Assembly: GCA_027625915.1 (NCBI GenBank)
Contig: JANTQA010000023.1
Span: 7,378,001 to 7,442,000, forward strand
Direction: 5' to 3'
Length of the DNA: 64,000 bases
DNA from: Anaeramoeba flamelloides
Taxonomy: Eukaryota; Metamonada; Anaeramoebidae
A program made the position numbers and the translations under genes. Positions 12,330 to 23,700 of the stretch are shown piece after piece. How positions within the stretch are numbered: the first letter of the stretch is position 1; each line of letters starts with the position of its first letter. Below the pieces are notes generated by a model. It searched no databases and was not told the DNA's origin. It saw nothing but the letters and a program-made list of their open reading frames with translations.

Positions 12330-12885
12330 TGTAAACTTTGTTTCAGTCAAAGGGGTATCCAAAAAAAACATTTTTTTGAAATATCAATTATTTTTTATAA
12401 TTGAGATTTAAAGAACAAAGAAGAAATAAGCAGAATAATACACATTAAAGAATTGTTGATATCCACCTGAAATAAAACCAATTAATCAATGGATTTTCTA
12501 AAAAATTGAAAAAATCAAATTCTTAGGTTACGATTGAGAAAAACAACAATGTTCGTTTTGAGCTTCTACTGGTATTTGAATAATAAATATGAAACAATTT
12601 TCACTTCATTTTCCATACTTTTCTTTTATTAAACGAGTTCAAAAACAAAGTAGATTGGGATTTGTGGTCTCTATTTGAAAAAGGAAATGAAAAGGAAGTA
12701 TAAAATTTTTCACATTTATTATATAAATATCAAGATCAAAGATTGAATAAAATTCCAAGAGAAATTCAATATGATTTTCAACAATCATTTCCATACTTTC
12801 AATATCCTTAGAATAACTTGTTTTTACCAAGCGACTATTGATCTTGCAATAAATAATATTTTTACAACTGAATTACCATATCAAA
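12330..12885. repeat. dispersed repeat B, copy 2, with a minus-strand open frame
   Basis: Closest partner of the 8215-8765 copy, with roughly four of five positions shared by eye. On the minus strand, 12830-12639 is open for 63 codons. It contains IVENHIEFLLEFYSIFDLDI and FILPFHFLFQIETTNPNLL, which look like protein rather than homopolymer. The frame has no ATG at its 5' limit (first Met is internal) and no recognised domain. The repeat may be a decayed multicopy gene fragment or a non-autonomous element. Confidence 0.7.
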
Positions 12886-13418
12886 AATAAAATCGAAAAA
12901 AAAAAAATATCAAAAAATGATGAAAAAATAATTTCAATTTTGAAAATTTATCAAAATAAATTTTTTCTTCTATTATCCATACAAACATTTCAACACATCT
13001 AATTCATCACCACAACTGTTGTCCTTTGACTGTAAATTAGTTATATATAAAAATAATTTCTGGTTTTCTGAGAAATAATTAAATAATGAACAATATAAAA
13101 TAATAACTAATTGTAAATAAATAAATACAGGGTAAAATTATTTTTTTAGTATTTTGAAAAAACAAATATCAACTGTAAAAATACTATTGGTTTGAAATAT
13201 AGTAAAAAAAAAAAACGAAAAAAATAGATAAATAACAAAATATTTTGATAATAATGAGTTTCTAATTTATTTATCTTAAAGGTAAACAATTGGCAATAAG
13301 AAAAATCAAGATTTAGTTTTGGGAATTGAAATATGATAAAATTAGATTTTTTGAGAAAAAAAAAAAAGAATAAGGAAATACCATTACAAGAAAAAAATAA
13401 AATAAAAAAAAAAACTCA

Positions 13419-16400
13419 TTAGTTGATTAATTGGCTGATAAACATATGCCAAGATTTTATAAATCTAGTTTTAGAAATTAATGAATTTTTTTGGTTTAGA
13501 TCGGATTCAAACATGACGATTTGGGGAAGGTCTAATTGTTGAATTTCTGTTAATAATGTTTCAAGATTGGGCAATGTGCTGTAAAAGGAGAATAACTCAG
13601 AATATTGTTCAAAAACTTTTGGGGGGTTATAAAGCAAGCAATTAAATAAATTTTCTGAATGTTTTGCCAATTTTTTATCTGAATGATAAGTGAAATAATT
13701 AGTATAATTTAATAGGGCAAGGTACTCATTTTTTGTATAAATAAAATTATAAGTTTTTAAAAAATATGGAAGAATTTTAATTATTATAATTTTCAAATCA
13801 TCAATATCACTTTTCTGTAGCGTGATTAATAATTGGTTTAATATTGAAGAAAATTGGTTTCTCCCAGAAAAATATTTTTGAAAAATCGTAAAATAATTAA
13901 ATAAATAATTATTCTCATTATAATTGTCAATATTAATATACTCATTATCTTCGTCATCCGATATTACATCCACGTTGTCATTCTCATCCACGTTTCTGTT
14001 CTCATTGCCATTCTCATTCTCGCTAATCAATTTTTCATAAAGATGATTGGTTTGGGCATTATTCTTTTCCCTATTATCCTTTCCATTAATTACATTCCGG
14101 GATTGGATTAATTGTAAAAATTCATTAAAAATTGGATGATATTTCTTTAAACATTTTTCTTTAATCTGGGTAAAATCCGATATAATTTGAATTAAATTGT
14201 CTTTATTCAATTCATAATTTATAGATAATAATAAAAATAAATTTGATAATAATGGGTTATTTATTATTTTACTTTGTTCTTGATAAGATAGACAATAATA
14301 TTCTAAAAGCTTGTATGTGGATTGAAACATATCATCAATCGAAAATCCCTTCCAAATTGTTTTGATTATGATATCAAAAATCATTTCGATATTAGATAAT
14401 GGTTGAAAAGATTGTGATTTTTCTGATTTATTTGATACAAGATTTGATAATTTATTTATTTCGAGGATTTCTTTATTATCTTCCAAAGATAATTTCTGTT
14501 TATTGCTTAATTCATCATCTTCATCATCATCATCGTCGTCGTCGTCATCGTCGTCGTCATCATCATCTTCGTAATCCACATCATCGTCATCATCGTCATA
14601 ATCATCATCATCATCGTCGTCTTCATCCACGTCCTCGTCCTCATCCACGTCCTCATCATCATCCTTCTCCTGATCATTATCATTGTTATTTCCAGAATCT
14701 TCCAAATCAGAAGGGTAATCAGGAACACTAAGATCAGATGATCCATTTGAATCATTTATTTTAATAACGCCATCCTTATCATTATCGTCACCATTGTCGT
14801 TTTCTAATAATTCATCAGACAATTTTGAATTATCAGTATTGCATTCATTCCCATTCCCCCGTTGATCATTATTATCTTTATTGTCCCCATCTCCAATAAT
14901 AATTTGGTTTGTATTTGAAAGTGTGTGTGTTGATTTTTTTTGATCTTTTTCATTTTTCTCGGCTATGCTGTTATTTATAAGATATTTTCTTCTTGGAGGG
15001 ATCGTTATTTTCGTTCGAGGTTTCATTTTTGGAGGCGGTGATGAATTAATTCTTCTTTTGGGTGGGAGTTTAGGCTTTGAAAAAATTAAATGGGTTTGCC
15101 AAAAAGGTATCATAAATTTACCTAACTGGTTCAGATCATTATAATTATTTTTGAAAATTATTAAAAGTATATTTAAAGATTTTTGGAATAATTTTGTTGA
15201 ATTCATAAATAATAGACTGTTTGACAGTAGTGACAATAAAACCCAAGAATTAATATTTTGAATTTTATTTGGAGTATTGATGATTAAGTTTTCAATTAAT
15301 TGTAAAAGGTAATTAAATAGAGTCAAATTCGATTGGAAATAATCGACTAATGTTAAACATAATTTTTGAATGATTTGTAATGTGAAATCTTCGTTAATGG
15401 TGAAAAAAATTAAAAAAGATCTTTTTGCAATAATATTTGATCTTGTTTTTATTGCCCATGACAAAGACATTTTTGACCAATTTTGAATCAATTCCTTATT
15501 GTATTGCATAAACAAATCAATAATAAGATTTATTTGGATTTTGAATTTTAATTTTAAAATATTATTAATTTGAAAGTTATTCTCAACTATTAATTTTTTA
15601 TTTTTAAAATAGTCCAATTTACCATTTTGTCGATTATTATTTATAAAATAATCATTAAACTGGTTATCAATTTTTGTTAATTCTTTATTATTTGGCGAAT
15701 ATCGCAATATTATTGAATGGATTAAAGAATTTAATATATTTTTTTTAATGTTATGGGTGCTTTTCTTTTTTTGATTCAGCATGAAGGAATGGTGCAGTAA
15801 TAAAGTTAAATTCGAAATGGATTCTTTGCCATTTTCAAAAATTAGGTTACTAATCAAAAATAATACAGATTTTTGATGAGGAAACGAAGGATCTGATTTT
15901 ATTTTGATCCAATCCATATACTTCTTTAAATTGTTTGGTGATAAAGAATAATTAGTTAAATTATTTATTAAAAATGTAATACAAAATCTTGGATTTATTC
16001 TACAGATGATGATAATGATTATTTTTATTAAGAATTTATTTTTTTGGTATTTACTCTTATTATTATTGTTGTTGTTTTTTATTTTATTTTGTATTTTGGA
16101 ATTCTCAAATTCAAGTGTTAATAATTTTAATAAATAACCTAGTATAGTTTTTAATATTTTTTTTTCGATTTTGATTTTTTTTTCAGAATTATTTAATTTA
16201 AATTTAAATATTGCAAACCAGAATTTTTCTAATTCTAATAACAATATTTTATTTTTAAAATAATATTGGCTTATTTGAAAAATAATGAATAAAAATTTAT
16301 TAATTGTTTTTTTATTTTGATTTTTTTTAATATAACTATTATTAATTCCGTCACCCTCACCCTCATCCTTATATTCATCACCTTTATTCTTAATAAGTCC

Positions 16401-19400
16401 CATATTATTATTATGATTCACAACAGAGTTCGTTTTAAAAAATAATAGATGGAAATTAATTAAAAATTCTTTTAATAATTTGATTAAATTTATTTTTAAA
16501 TTTATCGAAAGATAAGGAATAAAATGGTTACTATATTTTAATAATGAAAGAGTAATATCTGTGTATTCCTGAGAAATTGATTTTGTATATAATTTTAAGT
16601 TATTAAAATATATTTCAAAATTTGAATTACTGATAAAAGATAAAGATTTCAAATTTTTATTACCTGGATGGAATGGTTTATAATTATTATCCATTTTTGA
16701 AATAACTAATAATAATTCGTGTATTAGAATTCTGGAATTTATTATTGGTGAAGATAAATGGTTCAAAATAATAAAAAATAATTCGGATTTTTTTATTTTG
16801 TTATTTTCAAACCAAAAATTTGGATTGTCTTTGATATTATTAATTAGAACATTTAAATAAATTATAGTATAATTTCTTTTTTTTCTTTTAATAATTTTAC
16901 TTTTATCTATTATTATTTTGATAATTTCTTTATTTAATTTGTTAATTTCAATTTCTTTCGTATCATTCTCTTTATCCTTTTTTAATAATTTTTTCTTATT
17001 TTTAATTTCTTTATTTTTCAAATTAAGAATTTTTTTCAAGGCATTAAAATTTTTAGGAAAAATTATAGTATAAAAATTCGGCAAACTTGACAAATAAGTA
17101 TAGTAATAAATAAAATCATGATTCGTTTTTAAAAAAATTTTCATTGTTTTGATCAATGCCAATTGTAAATATTTAAACCTTTTCAAATACTTATCAAAGA
17201 ATTTTATTAATTTATATTTTAAAACAATATTACTTATAAATTTGATATTTAATAAATGTTTAATTGAATCAAAGGATATTTTAAATAATAACCTAAATAT
17301 GTTTATTTTTAAATTTATTTTTTTGTCCATTAATTTTTTCATATCTTTATCAAGTTTTTTTTTTTTTAATCTTTTGATTTTTTTTTTTTCAATATTTTTG
17401 AAATGAATTAATTTATTCTTCTTTTTAAGAAAGATTTTAAAATTTGCAAATATTATTAAATAATCATTTTTCAAATTTTGATCTAACTCTTTATTGATTT
17501 TGCTATTTTCTTTTGAATTTAAATGTTTAATAAATTTTATTAAACTTTTAATTAACTTTGTTCTAAATTTTGAGTTAGATAAGGCTATTTGATTATTTTT
17601 TAATTCAAATTTTATTTGTAATTTTAAATTGAAATTTTTTAAAAACAATTTTGTAATATTTATTATTAGCAATTGAATTTGATTTATTTGGCTATATAAA
17701 AAATTATTCGGAACAATCCACCAATAATTAATTAAATCTAGTAGTACTTGGTTTAATGGAATTATTTTATTAAAAGTGCTCGAATCTAGTTTATAAAAAT
17801 AATTGTTTATTATTTTTAAAAAATTGAAATTAAAATAATAAAAATTATTATTATTTTCACTATTATTCTCCAGGTGTTGATATTTTTTAATAAACTGTAA
17901 TAAAGCTGAAAAGACTTTCGGTTTCATTATCATAATTATTTCTTCTATTTTTTTATTAGTAACATCATTATTATTATGATTATCACTATTATTAATTAAA
18001 AAATAATTAATTAATTTAAAAAATTTTTCAATGTTATATAAATTATATTTCTTTAAATTAATCGTTTTCCCAATGTTATTGGCGTTATCCTTATCCTTGT
18101 TACCGTAAACAAGATTTATTAAAGTTGTTTTTTCAATTGTTTTTTTTCTTTTTTTTTTCCTTTTTTCGTTTACTTTTTCTTTCCCAGTTTCTTTTTCTTT
18201 TTCTTTTTCCTTTTCTTTTTTCCTTTTCGTCTTATTTTTCGTTTTCATCTTCTTTTCGAATTTACTGTTTGGATCTTTAAATTTTAATTTATCCCAATTC
18301 AGATATTTAAATGAATTTATTGATAAAATCCCAGATAAAAATTTTATTAAATTATAAATTATTGAATTATGCCCCCTTTTAAATAAATTAATTAACAAAT
18401 TTAAATAATGCTTTTTAAACAAATTTTTACAACTTATATTCCAAACAAAAATTAAAATTTCCTTCCAATTATTATTGTTTTGTTGGAAAAAATGAATCAA
18501 TTCATCATTTTTATTATTTTCCAATACTTCGTCATCTACAACTTCATCGTTATTTTGACCCTTGCCCTTTTTATTATCACCAGTATCATTATATTTAGTC
18601 TCTTGGCTATTGAACAATTTATCTATTAATGAAATTAATTCATTTATTAAAATATTTTTTTTCGTTATTTGTTGAATTTTCATTTTTTCAAAATCTTCAA
18701 CCATTTCTTCGGACTCACTTGAAGAAATAGTTGGCTGGTTTAAAACAGTAATACCCGATTTAGTAAAAGTTTTTGTTTTATATTTTTTTAATTTATTTTG
18801 CTTTTCTTGAAATATGCCTTCCAATTTCAATTCAAAATCGGTAAATTCATCACAATTAAATGATTTTAATATTTTTAATATTTCAATTTTCACCCACCTT
18901 TGTGGATGCATAAGCCACAATACGCAGCTCGTTAACAAATTTTGTTTCAATGTAATCCAATCATTTAAAGTGATTATTGGTATGAAATTTGAATTTGTTT
19001 GATTTAGAAAATCTCTAAAGCTCATGAAAGCTATTTGTAAAAAGTGGAAAAACGTTCTTAGGTCACGATAATTATTGTTAAATACTTTATTGGATTCGAT
19101 GAAAAACCATAGGCGAGTAAAATGGTCAAAAACCAACTTGATTAAATTTAAAAAATATTTGCCATCATTTTTTTGTTTGTATGTCAACAATAGAAACCTC
19201 CTAATCGTGGAAATTGCTTTGATTTGTAAGTCCGTATTGTTTAAAAACTTGAAATCGGAATCGTTTTCGTCTAATAAGGCTTCCACTTCAATCCTTTCGG
19301 AATGGGTCTCACCAAATTGTTCGGCATAATCACTATCCCCGATTAAAATGGGCTTTATGCCCATTGCATAGAAGGTGACAATTCTTAAGAATTTGGAAAT

Positions 19401-20753
19401 GATTTTTTTATTTGTCGGGAATATTGAAGGGAATGATGTAAATGTTGCACCAATTAGTAAATTGTGCTTGCTTTTGATAAATTCATTTGAGAATTGATTA
19501 CAAAAAATAATTTGTTCCAAGATTGGCAATAACACTTGTAAATATTTGTTAACCTGTGAGCTGGAAAAATTTGATAATTGCCCCAAACTTTCACATAATG
19601 CTATTTTATAATCAATCCTGAATTTATTCTGAATCAAATATTCCTTAATAATTTCAATACCAAAAGCAACGTTGCTTTTGCCAATGAATGTAATGATCTT
19701 TCTTATTAATTCAACTTCCCTCTCGTTAATTTGCTGTGCTTTTTTCAATTGATCAATTAGGATATTTGGGAGTAATCTTCTTATTAAATTAGTGAACGTT
19801 GGCATTTCCAAAGTTAAAAATTGTGGGTTTAAATTCTTTAACAAAAAATAAATCTTGTTCAAGCCACTGATCCTATTTTCCTTTTCTTTATTCTTGAGTG
19901 CTACTTGAACGAGTGAAAATAGTTCAATAATCCTTTTTTCAGAATTATTATTTTGATTGTTGACAGAATATACAAAATTATACTCGCCAACAGATAATAA
20001 CCGAATCAAATAATAATAACAAAACTCTTGGCATTGTGTTTTTTTTGACCATTTTTTGATCTGTTGATATGCATTGAGAAATGATTTTTTGATCTTTTTT
20101 GAGATGACTTTGTTTTGTTGATCAATGATTTCTAAATATTCTTTTTTTTTAATTTCCTTTTCTTTATTATTCTTTTTTTTTTCCTGTTTTTGTTTCTTTT
20201 TGAGATCATTTTCCATTTCTTTTCCATTTATTTTCTTTTCTTGTTTTTGGTTTTTTTGTTTTTTTTGTTTTTTTTCATCATCATCATTGTCTTCTTCTTC
20301 TTCGTCTTCTTCGTCTTCTTCTTTTTGTTTTTTTTCCGTTTTTTCTGTTTCCTCCTTTTCATTTTTTTCATAATGTTTTTTAATTTTGCTAAAATTTGGA
20401 TGAATTTTTTCATAAATCCCATAAATAGCAGCACATACCACTTTCCGATGAATCGGTAGATCTATTTTTTTCATATTATCACAGTAATTTTCTAAAAAAA
20501 TACCACTAATTTTTGCTCGGTTAAAAGTCTCCAATGAGAATTTTAAATTTTTTAAAATAATTTCATAGCTTAGCAAATGTTTGGAATAGTTTTTATTAAA
20601 TTTTTTTTCATATAATCTTGAAAACTGGTTGATTATTCTCTCTAAAAGGACTTCTCTTTGAGATAAATAAATTAAACATTTTTCAGCATAAGAATTGACA
20701 TCTATATTTAATAATTTAATGAAGAAAGATAAATGGAAAGAAATTAAAATCAA
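13419..20753 (-). CDS. Furry/Tao3/Mor2-like cell-morphogenesis scaffold
   Basis: A 2444-codon intronless frame ending at TAA 13421-13419. Residue numbers count from 20753. Alpha-helical HEAT-like repeats run throughout. Two regions match my recollection of Furry proteins. Near 285-375 a series ends in IRKIITFIGKSNVAFGIEII (Furry: IVKIIHFIAQERLDFAMKEI). Near 1755-1830 WSKMSLSWAIKTRSNIIAKR matches the conserved WA-CPVRHLA-RS block. Low-complexity K/E/D inserts lie near 130-205 and a poly-Asp stretch near 2037-2079. A Pro/Arg-rich linker lies near 1900. Family role: large scaffolds that work with NDR kinases and Mob in cell polarity and cortical growth. The open frame begins at 20753 with TTG. 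The first in-frame ATG is 20477, yet residues before it look coding, and a TATAG acceptor at 20706-20702 suggests a missed upstream exon. The N-terminus is therefore unresolved. Confidence 0.72.
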   Translation of the reverse strand: MILISFHLSFFIKLLNIDVNSYAEKCLIYLSQREVLLERIINQFSRLYEKKFNKNYSKHLLSYEIILKNLKFSLETFNRAKISGIFLENYCDNMKKIDLPIHRKVVCAAIYGIYEKIHPNFSKIKKHYEKNEKEETEKTEKKQKEEDEEDEEEEDNDDDEKKQKKQKNQKQEKKINGKEMENDLKKKQKQEKKKNNKEKEIKKKEYLEIIDQQNKVISKKIKKSFLNAYQQIKKWSKKTQCQEFCYYYLIRLLSVGEYNFVYSVNNQNNNSEKRIIELFSLVQVALKNKEKENRISGLNKIYFLLKNLNPQFLTLEMPTFTNLIRRLLPNILIDQLKKAQQINEREVELIRKIITFIGKSNVAFGIEIIKEYLIQNKFRIDYKIALCESLGQLSNFSSSQVNKYLQVLLPILEQIIFCNQFSNEFIKSKHNLLIGATFTSFPSIFPTNKKIISKFLRIVTFYAMGIKPILIGDSDYAEQFGETHSERIEVEALLDENDSDFKFLNNTDLQIKAISTIRRFLLLTYKQKNDGKYFLNLIKLVFDHFTRLWFFIESNKVFNNNYRDLRTFFHFLQIAFMSFRDFLNQTNSNFIPIITLNDWITLKQNLLTSCVLWLMHPQRWVKIEILKILKSFNCDEFTDFELKLEGIFQEKQNKLKKYKTKTFTKSGITVLNQPTISSSESEEMVEDFEKMKIQQITKKNILINELISLIDKLFNSQETKYNDTGDNKKGKGQNNDEVVDDEVLENNKNDELIHFFQQNNNNWKEILIFVWNISCKNLFKKHYLNLLINLFKRGHNSIIYNLIKFLSGILSINSFKYLNWDKLKFKDPNSKFEKKMKTKNKTKRKKEKEKEKEKETGKEKVNEKRKKKRKKTIEKTTLINLVYGNKDKDNANNIGKTINLKKYNLYNIEKFFKLINYFLINNSDNHNNNDVTNKKIEEIIMIMKPKVFSALLQFIKKYQHLENNSENNNNFYYFNFNFLKIINNYFYKLDSSTFNKIIPLNQVLLDLINYWWIVPNNFLYSQINQIQLLIINITKLFLKNFNLKLQIKFELKNNQIALSNSKFRTKLIKSLIKFIKHLNSKENSKINKELDQNLKNDYLIIFANFKIFLKKKNKLIHFKNIEKKKIKRLKKKKLDKDMKKLMDKKINLKINIFRLLFKISFDSIKHLLNIKFISNIVLKYKLIKFFDKYLKRFKYLQLALIKTMKIFLKTNHDFIYYYTYLSSLPNFYTIIFPKNFNALKKILNLKNKEIKNKKKLLKKDKENDTKEIEINKLNKEIIKIIIDKSKIIKRKKRNYTIIYLNVLINNIKDNPNFWFENNKIKKSELFFIILNHLSSPIINSRILIHELLLVISKMDNNYKPFHPGNKNLKSLSFISNSNFEIYFNNLKLYTKSISQEYTDITLSLLKYSNHFIPYLSINLKINLIKLLKEFLINFHLLFFKTNSVVNHNNNMGLIKNKGDEYKDEGEGDGINNSYIKKNQNKKTINKFLFIIFQISQYYFKNKILLLELEKFWFAIFKFKLNNSEKKIKIEKKILKTILGYLLKLLTLEFENSKIQNKIKNNNNNNKSKYQKNKFLIKIIIIIICRINPRFCITFLINNLTNYSLSPNNLKKYMDWIKIKSDPSFPHQKSVLFLISNLIFENGKESISNLTLLLHHSFMLNQKKKSTHNIKKNILNSLIHSIILRYSPNNKELTKIDNQFNDYFINNNRQNGKLDYFKNKKLIVENNFQINNILKLKFKIQINLIIDLFMQYNKELIQNWSKMSLSWAIKTRSNIIAKRSFLIFFTINEDFTLQIIQKLCLTLVDYFQSNLTLFNYLLQLIENLIINTPNKIQNINSWVLLSLLSNSLLFMNSTKLFQKSLNILLIIFKNNYNDLNQLGKFMIPFWQTHLIFSKPKLPPKRRINSSPPPKMKPRTKITIPPRRKYLINNSIAEKNEKDQKKSTHTLSNTNQIIIGDGDNKDNNDQRGNGNECNTDNSKLSDELLENDNGDDNDKDGVIKINDSNGSSDLSVPDYPSDLEDSGNNNDNDQEKDDDEDVDEDEDVDEDDDDDDDYDDDDDDVDYEDDDDDDDDDDDDDDDEDDELSNKQKLSLEDNKEILEINKLSNLVSNKSEKSQSFQPLSNIEMIFDIIIKTIWKGFSIDDMFQSTYKLLEYYCLSYQEQSKIINNPLLSNLFLLLSINYELNKDNLIQIISDFTQIKEKCLKKYHPIFNEFLQLIQSRNVINGKDNREKNNAQTNHLYEKLISENENGNENRNVDENDNVDVISDDEDNEYINIDNYNENNYLFNYFTIFQKYFSGRNQFSSILNQLLITLQKSDIDDLKIIIIKILPYFLKTYNFIYTKNEYLALLNYTNYFTYHSDKKLAKHSENLFNCLLYNPPKVFEQYSELFSFYSTLPNLETLLTEIQQLDLPQIVMFESDLNQKNSLISKTRFIKSWHMFISQLIN

Positions 20754-23700
20754 TCAATTAAAAAATATATTTATGAAGATCATTTTTTCTTTTGGATGAT
20801 TTTTAAAAAATTGATCAAGAAAAAAAAAATTAATTATTTGTTGATCAGAAGTGTAATGTTGGTCGTACTTTATTTTATACTAGCAAATTCGATATAATGT
20901 AAAAATAATTTTATCATTCAATTTTGCTTTTCGTATTTTTTTTTAAAAGTCCTTTTTAAGTAGTTAATTTTAAAAGTACATTTCCAAAATCAACCAATTT
21001 TACAAATTTTTTCTAAATTTTAACCAAAAATATTCTTTCTTCATTTTTTATTCAAAACTGGGTTCAAAAAATTTAAAAAATGGGAATTGAACGAAATTTT
21101 TAGACTTAATTTTCGTTTTTTAAAAGAGGATTAAAATAAAGAGTCTATAAAAAAAGAAAAAATTAAGAATAAATAAAAAAAATCAAGTTTAAAATGCTTC
21201 TAATTGTTGTCTTTATTCTTGACAATTTTTGAATTAGACGTTAAGAATTTGGTCAATCCAAAATTCTCTCTTTAATAAATAAAGTGTTTTTTAGCAATAA
21301 ATCCTTAAGAATAAATCCAAATGAACAAAAAAATTTCTTACATTTTTTTGGGTTTTTCATATTATTCAATTTTATCTTTAGTGTTGATTGGAAAAACTTT
21401 TCTTTTACCAATTTTTGAGTAATAACTTTGTTAAATTTCTAAAGAATATCCAAAATGATCTTTATTTTCAAATTTTAATTTAATATATATAATTTATATT
21501 TGGTTAAGGAATCTCTAAAATAAAGTCATTATGTGGGGAAGTGGATAAAACTTTGTTGTTTTATTCCCATTATCTCTTGAGATGTAGAAGAGCTATTAAA
21601 TTTCTATTGTTTAAATAATCCTTAAAGTGAATATGATAATTTCTATAATACTTTTTGAGAAATATGGATTTATTGTATGAATTTAGATGATTATTATTCA
21701 TTTTCAATCTAATTATCAAACTCAAAATAATTCGAACATTCTTGTTTTGTATTTTTTAACAGTATTTTTCTTTTTATTTGTATTGAAATTTTTTGGAGAA
21801 GTTTTATTTTGATTTCTATAATTCAATTTTTTTTTCCTTTGAAAAAATATTTTTTTTTTGGCTTTGTTTGATAAAAATATTTTACAAAAGAATTTTTAAA
21901 AAAAATTTGTAAAAAAAAATGATTTACTTCAAAAAATAATAAATAGTAATATAGAGAGAAAATCCAAGATTATAAATTGTTTGGATTCATATAAATTAAG
22001 AAGAAAAAAAGAAGACACATCTTCAAAAAATAACTTTAATTGTATTTTTATTTTTTTTTTCTGGATTTCAACAAGTTTATTGAAAACGTGATCTTTCTTG
22101 TTTGGTTATAATAAAGGAAATATTTGTTGAAAATGCACACCTTCTCATATCTATTTTATTGGTTCAATTTTTGATTAATTCCAACCATCCAGTATGAAAC
22201 GCATTTTAAGATCAGAAAACAATTTAAATAAAACAAAAAATTTAATTCAAAAAGAATGCTTAATAATTGAAAAAGTATGGTTTCAATTCTGATTTACTTT
22301 ATTCTTTCCACATAGATAGAGTAATTAATGAGATTTTGATTCCAAAGTTGAAATATCTTGTGGAATTCAAAAAAAAATATTTTCAATAAAGTTAACACAT
22401 TTAAAATTTTTCAAAAATGGGAAAATGTTCTACATCTTAAAACAATTATAAAAGTTTTTCAAACAATGTACTTCGGAGTTATACGAAAAAATATTATTTT
22501 ATGTTGAATCTAATTGTTGAAAAAATAGCTTTATTACTTCTGGAAATCAAAGATTTCCATCAAAAAAGATCATAAAGTAAAACACAAAAGTTCATTTTTT
22601 GAATATTTTCCCCAAAATTATTGTTTTCGATTCAAAATTTTCTCTAAATTCAAAAATTTTGCAACCTTGAATAAAAAAAAAAAAAAAATCTAACCTGGGA
22701 AAAGATCATTGCAAAAGTATATTTTGTGACTTTATTCAAATTTTTGGAAAAAATCAATTCAGGAAAAGTTGCCCTGGAATTTTTTTTTTTTCCAAACTAA
22801 AAACGAACAAGTTATTCCAAAATTAAAGCCTCAGCAATTATTAGTAAAAAAAATCGGGGAAAAAGGTTCTTCAGGAAAAAAAATATAATTCATTTAAAAG
22901 ATCAATCTTAAAATGATGGAAAAACGAGATTTTGATTTTCTTGTGTAAATTTATTTGGTTAATTTAGAAAGTTTCTTTTTTTTTGATTTTTAACACGTTT
23001 TGTTTTGAGATAAACAACTAAAAATATAAAGAGCCACCCTAATAAAAAAAGTTTTTTATAACATGTTATAAACGTGTTGTAAAGGTGTTATAAACGTTTA
23101 AAATGTTAAAAAAATTTATAATAAAAACTTTTATAACATAAATGTTTGTTATAAAATGTGTTATGAAATTTGTAACATGTTATAAGCCTATTTTTTCTTT
23201 AAAAAACATTGAAAAAATCATCATATAAAAGGAAATTGTGTTCTAAAAATGTTATATAGATGTTATAAAAAAAGTTTTTTTATTAGGGCATTAGGTTATA
23301 CTTTAATGACTGTACAAATTTGAGGTTCATAAAAAATTGAAATTCAATACCTTAACCAATAAAAATGATTTTAAAGAATTCCAATTAGAGGAAAGTCAAG
23401 AATATTGCGAATTTTGGGTTTTTTGTGGATTTTTAAACGAAAGCATTTATTGATCAAAAAACTTTGAGATATTGAACACAAGAAGGAAAATTCAAATCTA
23501 TTTTTTTTTGACATTCAAGTTGGTTCGATCCAAAGTATTTTGAAGTATATTAGTAGTCCTAAAGAAAACTATAAGGAAGATTAAGTATAATTCGGATAGT
23601 AAAAGGCAGTAAAATTTTGATTTTCGAACCTTTTCAAGGCAAATTTCGAAATTTGGTAAATAAAAATTGGTTTTAACCAAATGACAAATTTTTGAAAAAA

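Larger units (their letters stand above)
11890..13418. other. convergent intergenic spacer
   Basis: 1.5 kb between the 3' ends of the TUG-like and Furry-like genes. It contains a TA microsatellite just after the TUG stop and a 550-bp dispersed repeat. AATAAA-like strings are frequent, so no polyadenylation signal can be singled out. Confidence 0.6.

Noticed and set aside
14399-14755. Frames rich in His/Arg or Met/Thr over the poly-Asp coding tract
   Set aside because: They are translations of the GAT/GAC repeat of the Furry-like gene in other frames or on the other strand.
23037-23060. Telomeric repeat suspected from CCCTAA
   Set aside because: It occurs once per end in inverted orientation at the borders of a 252-bp element, not as a tandem array.
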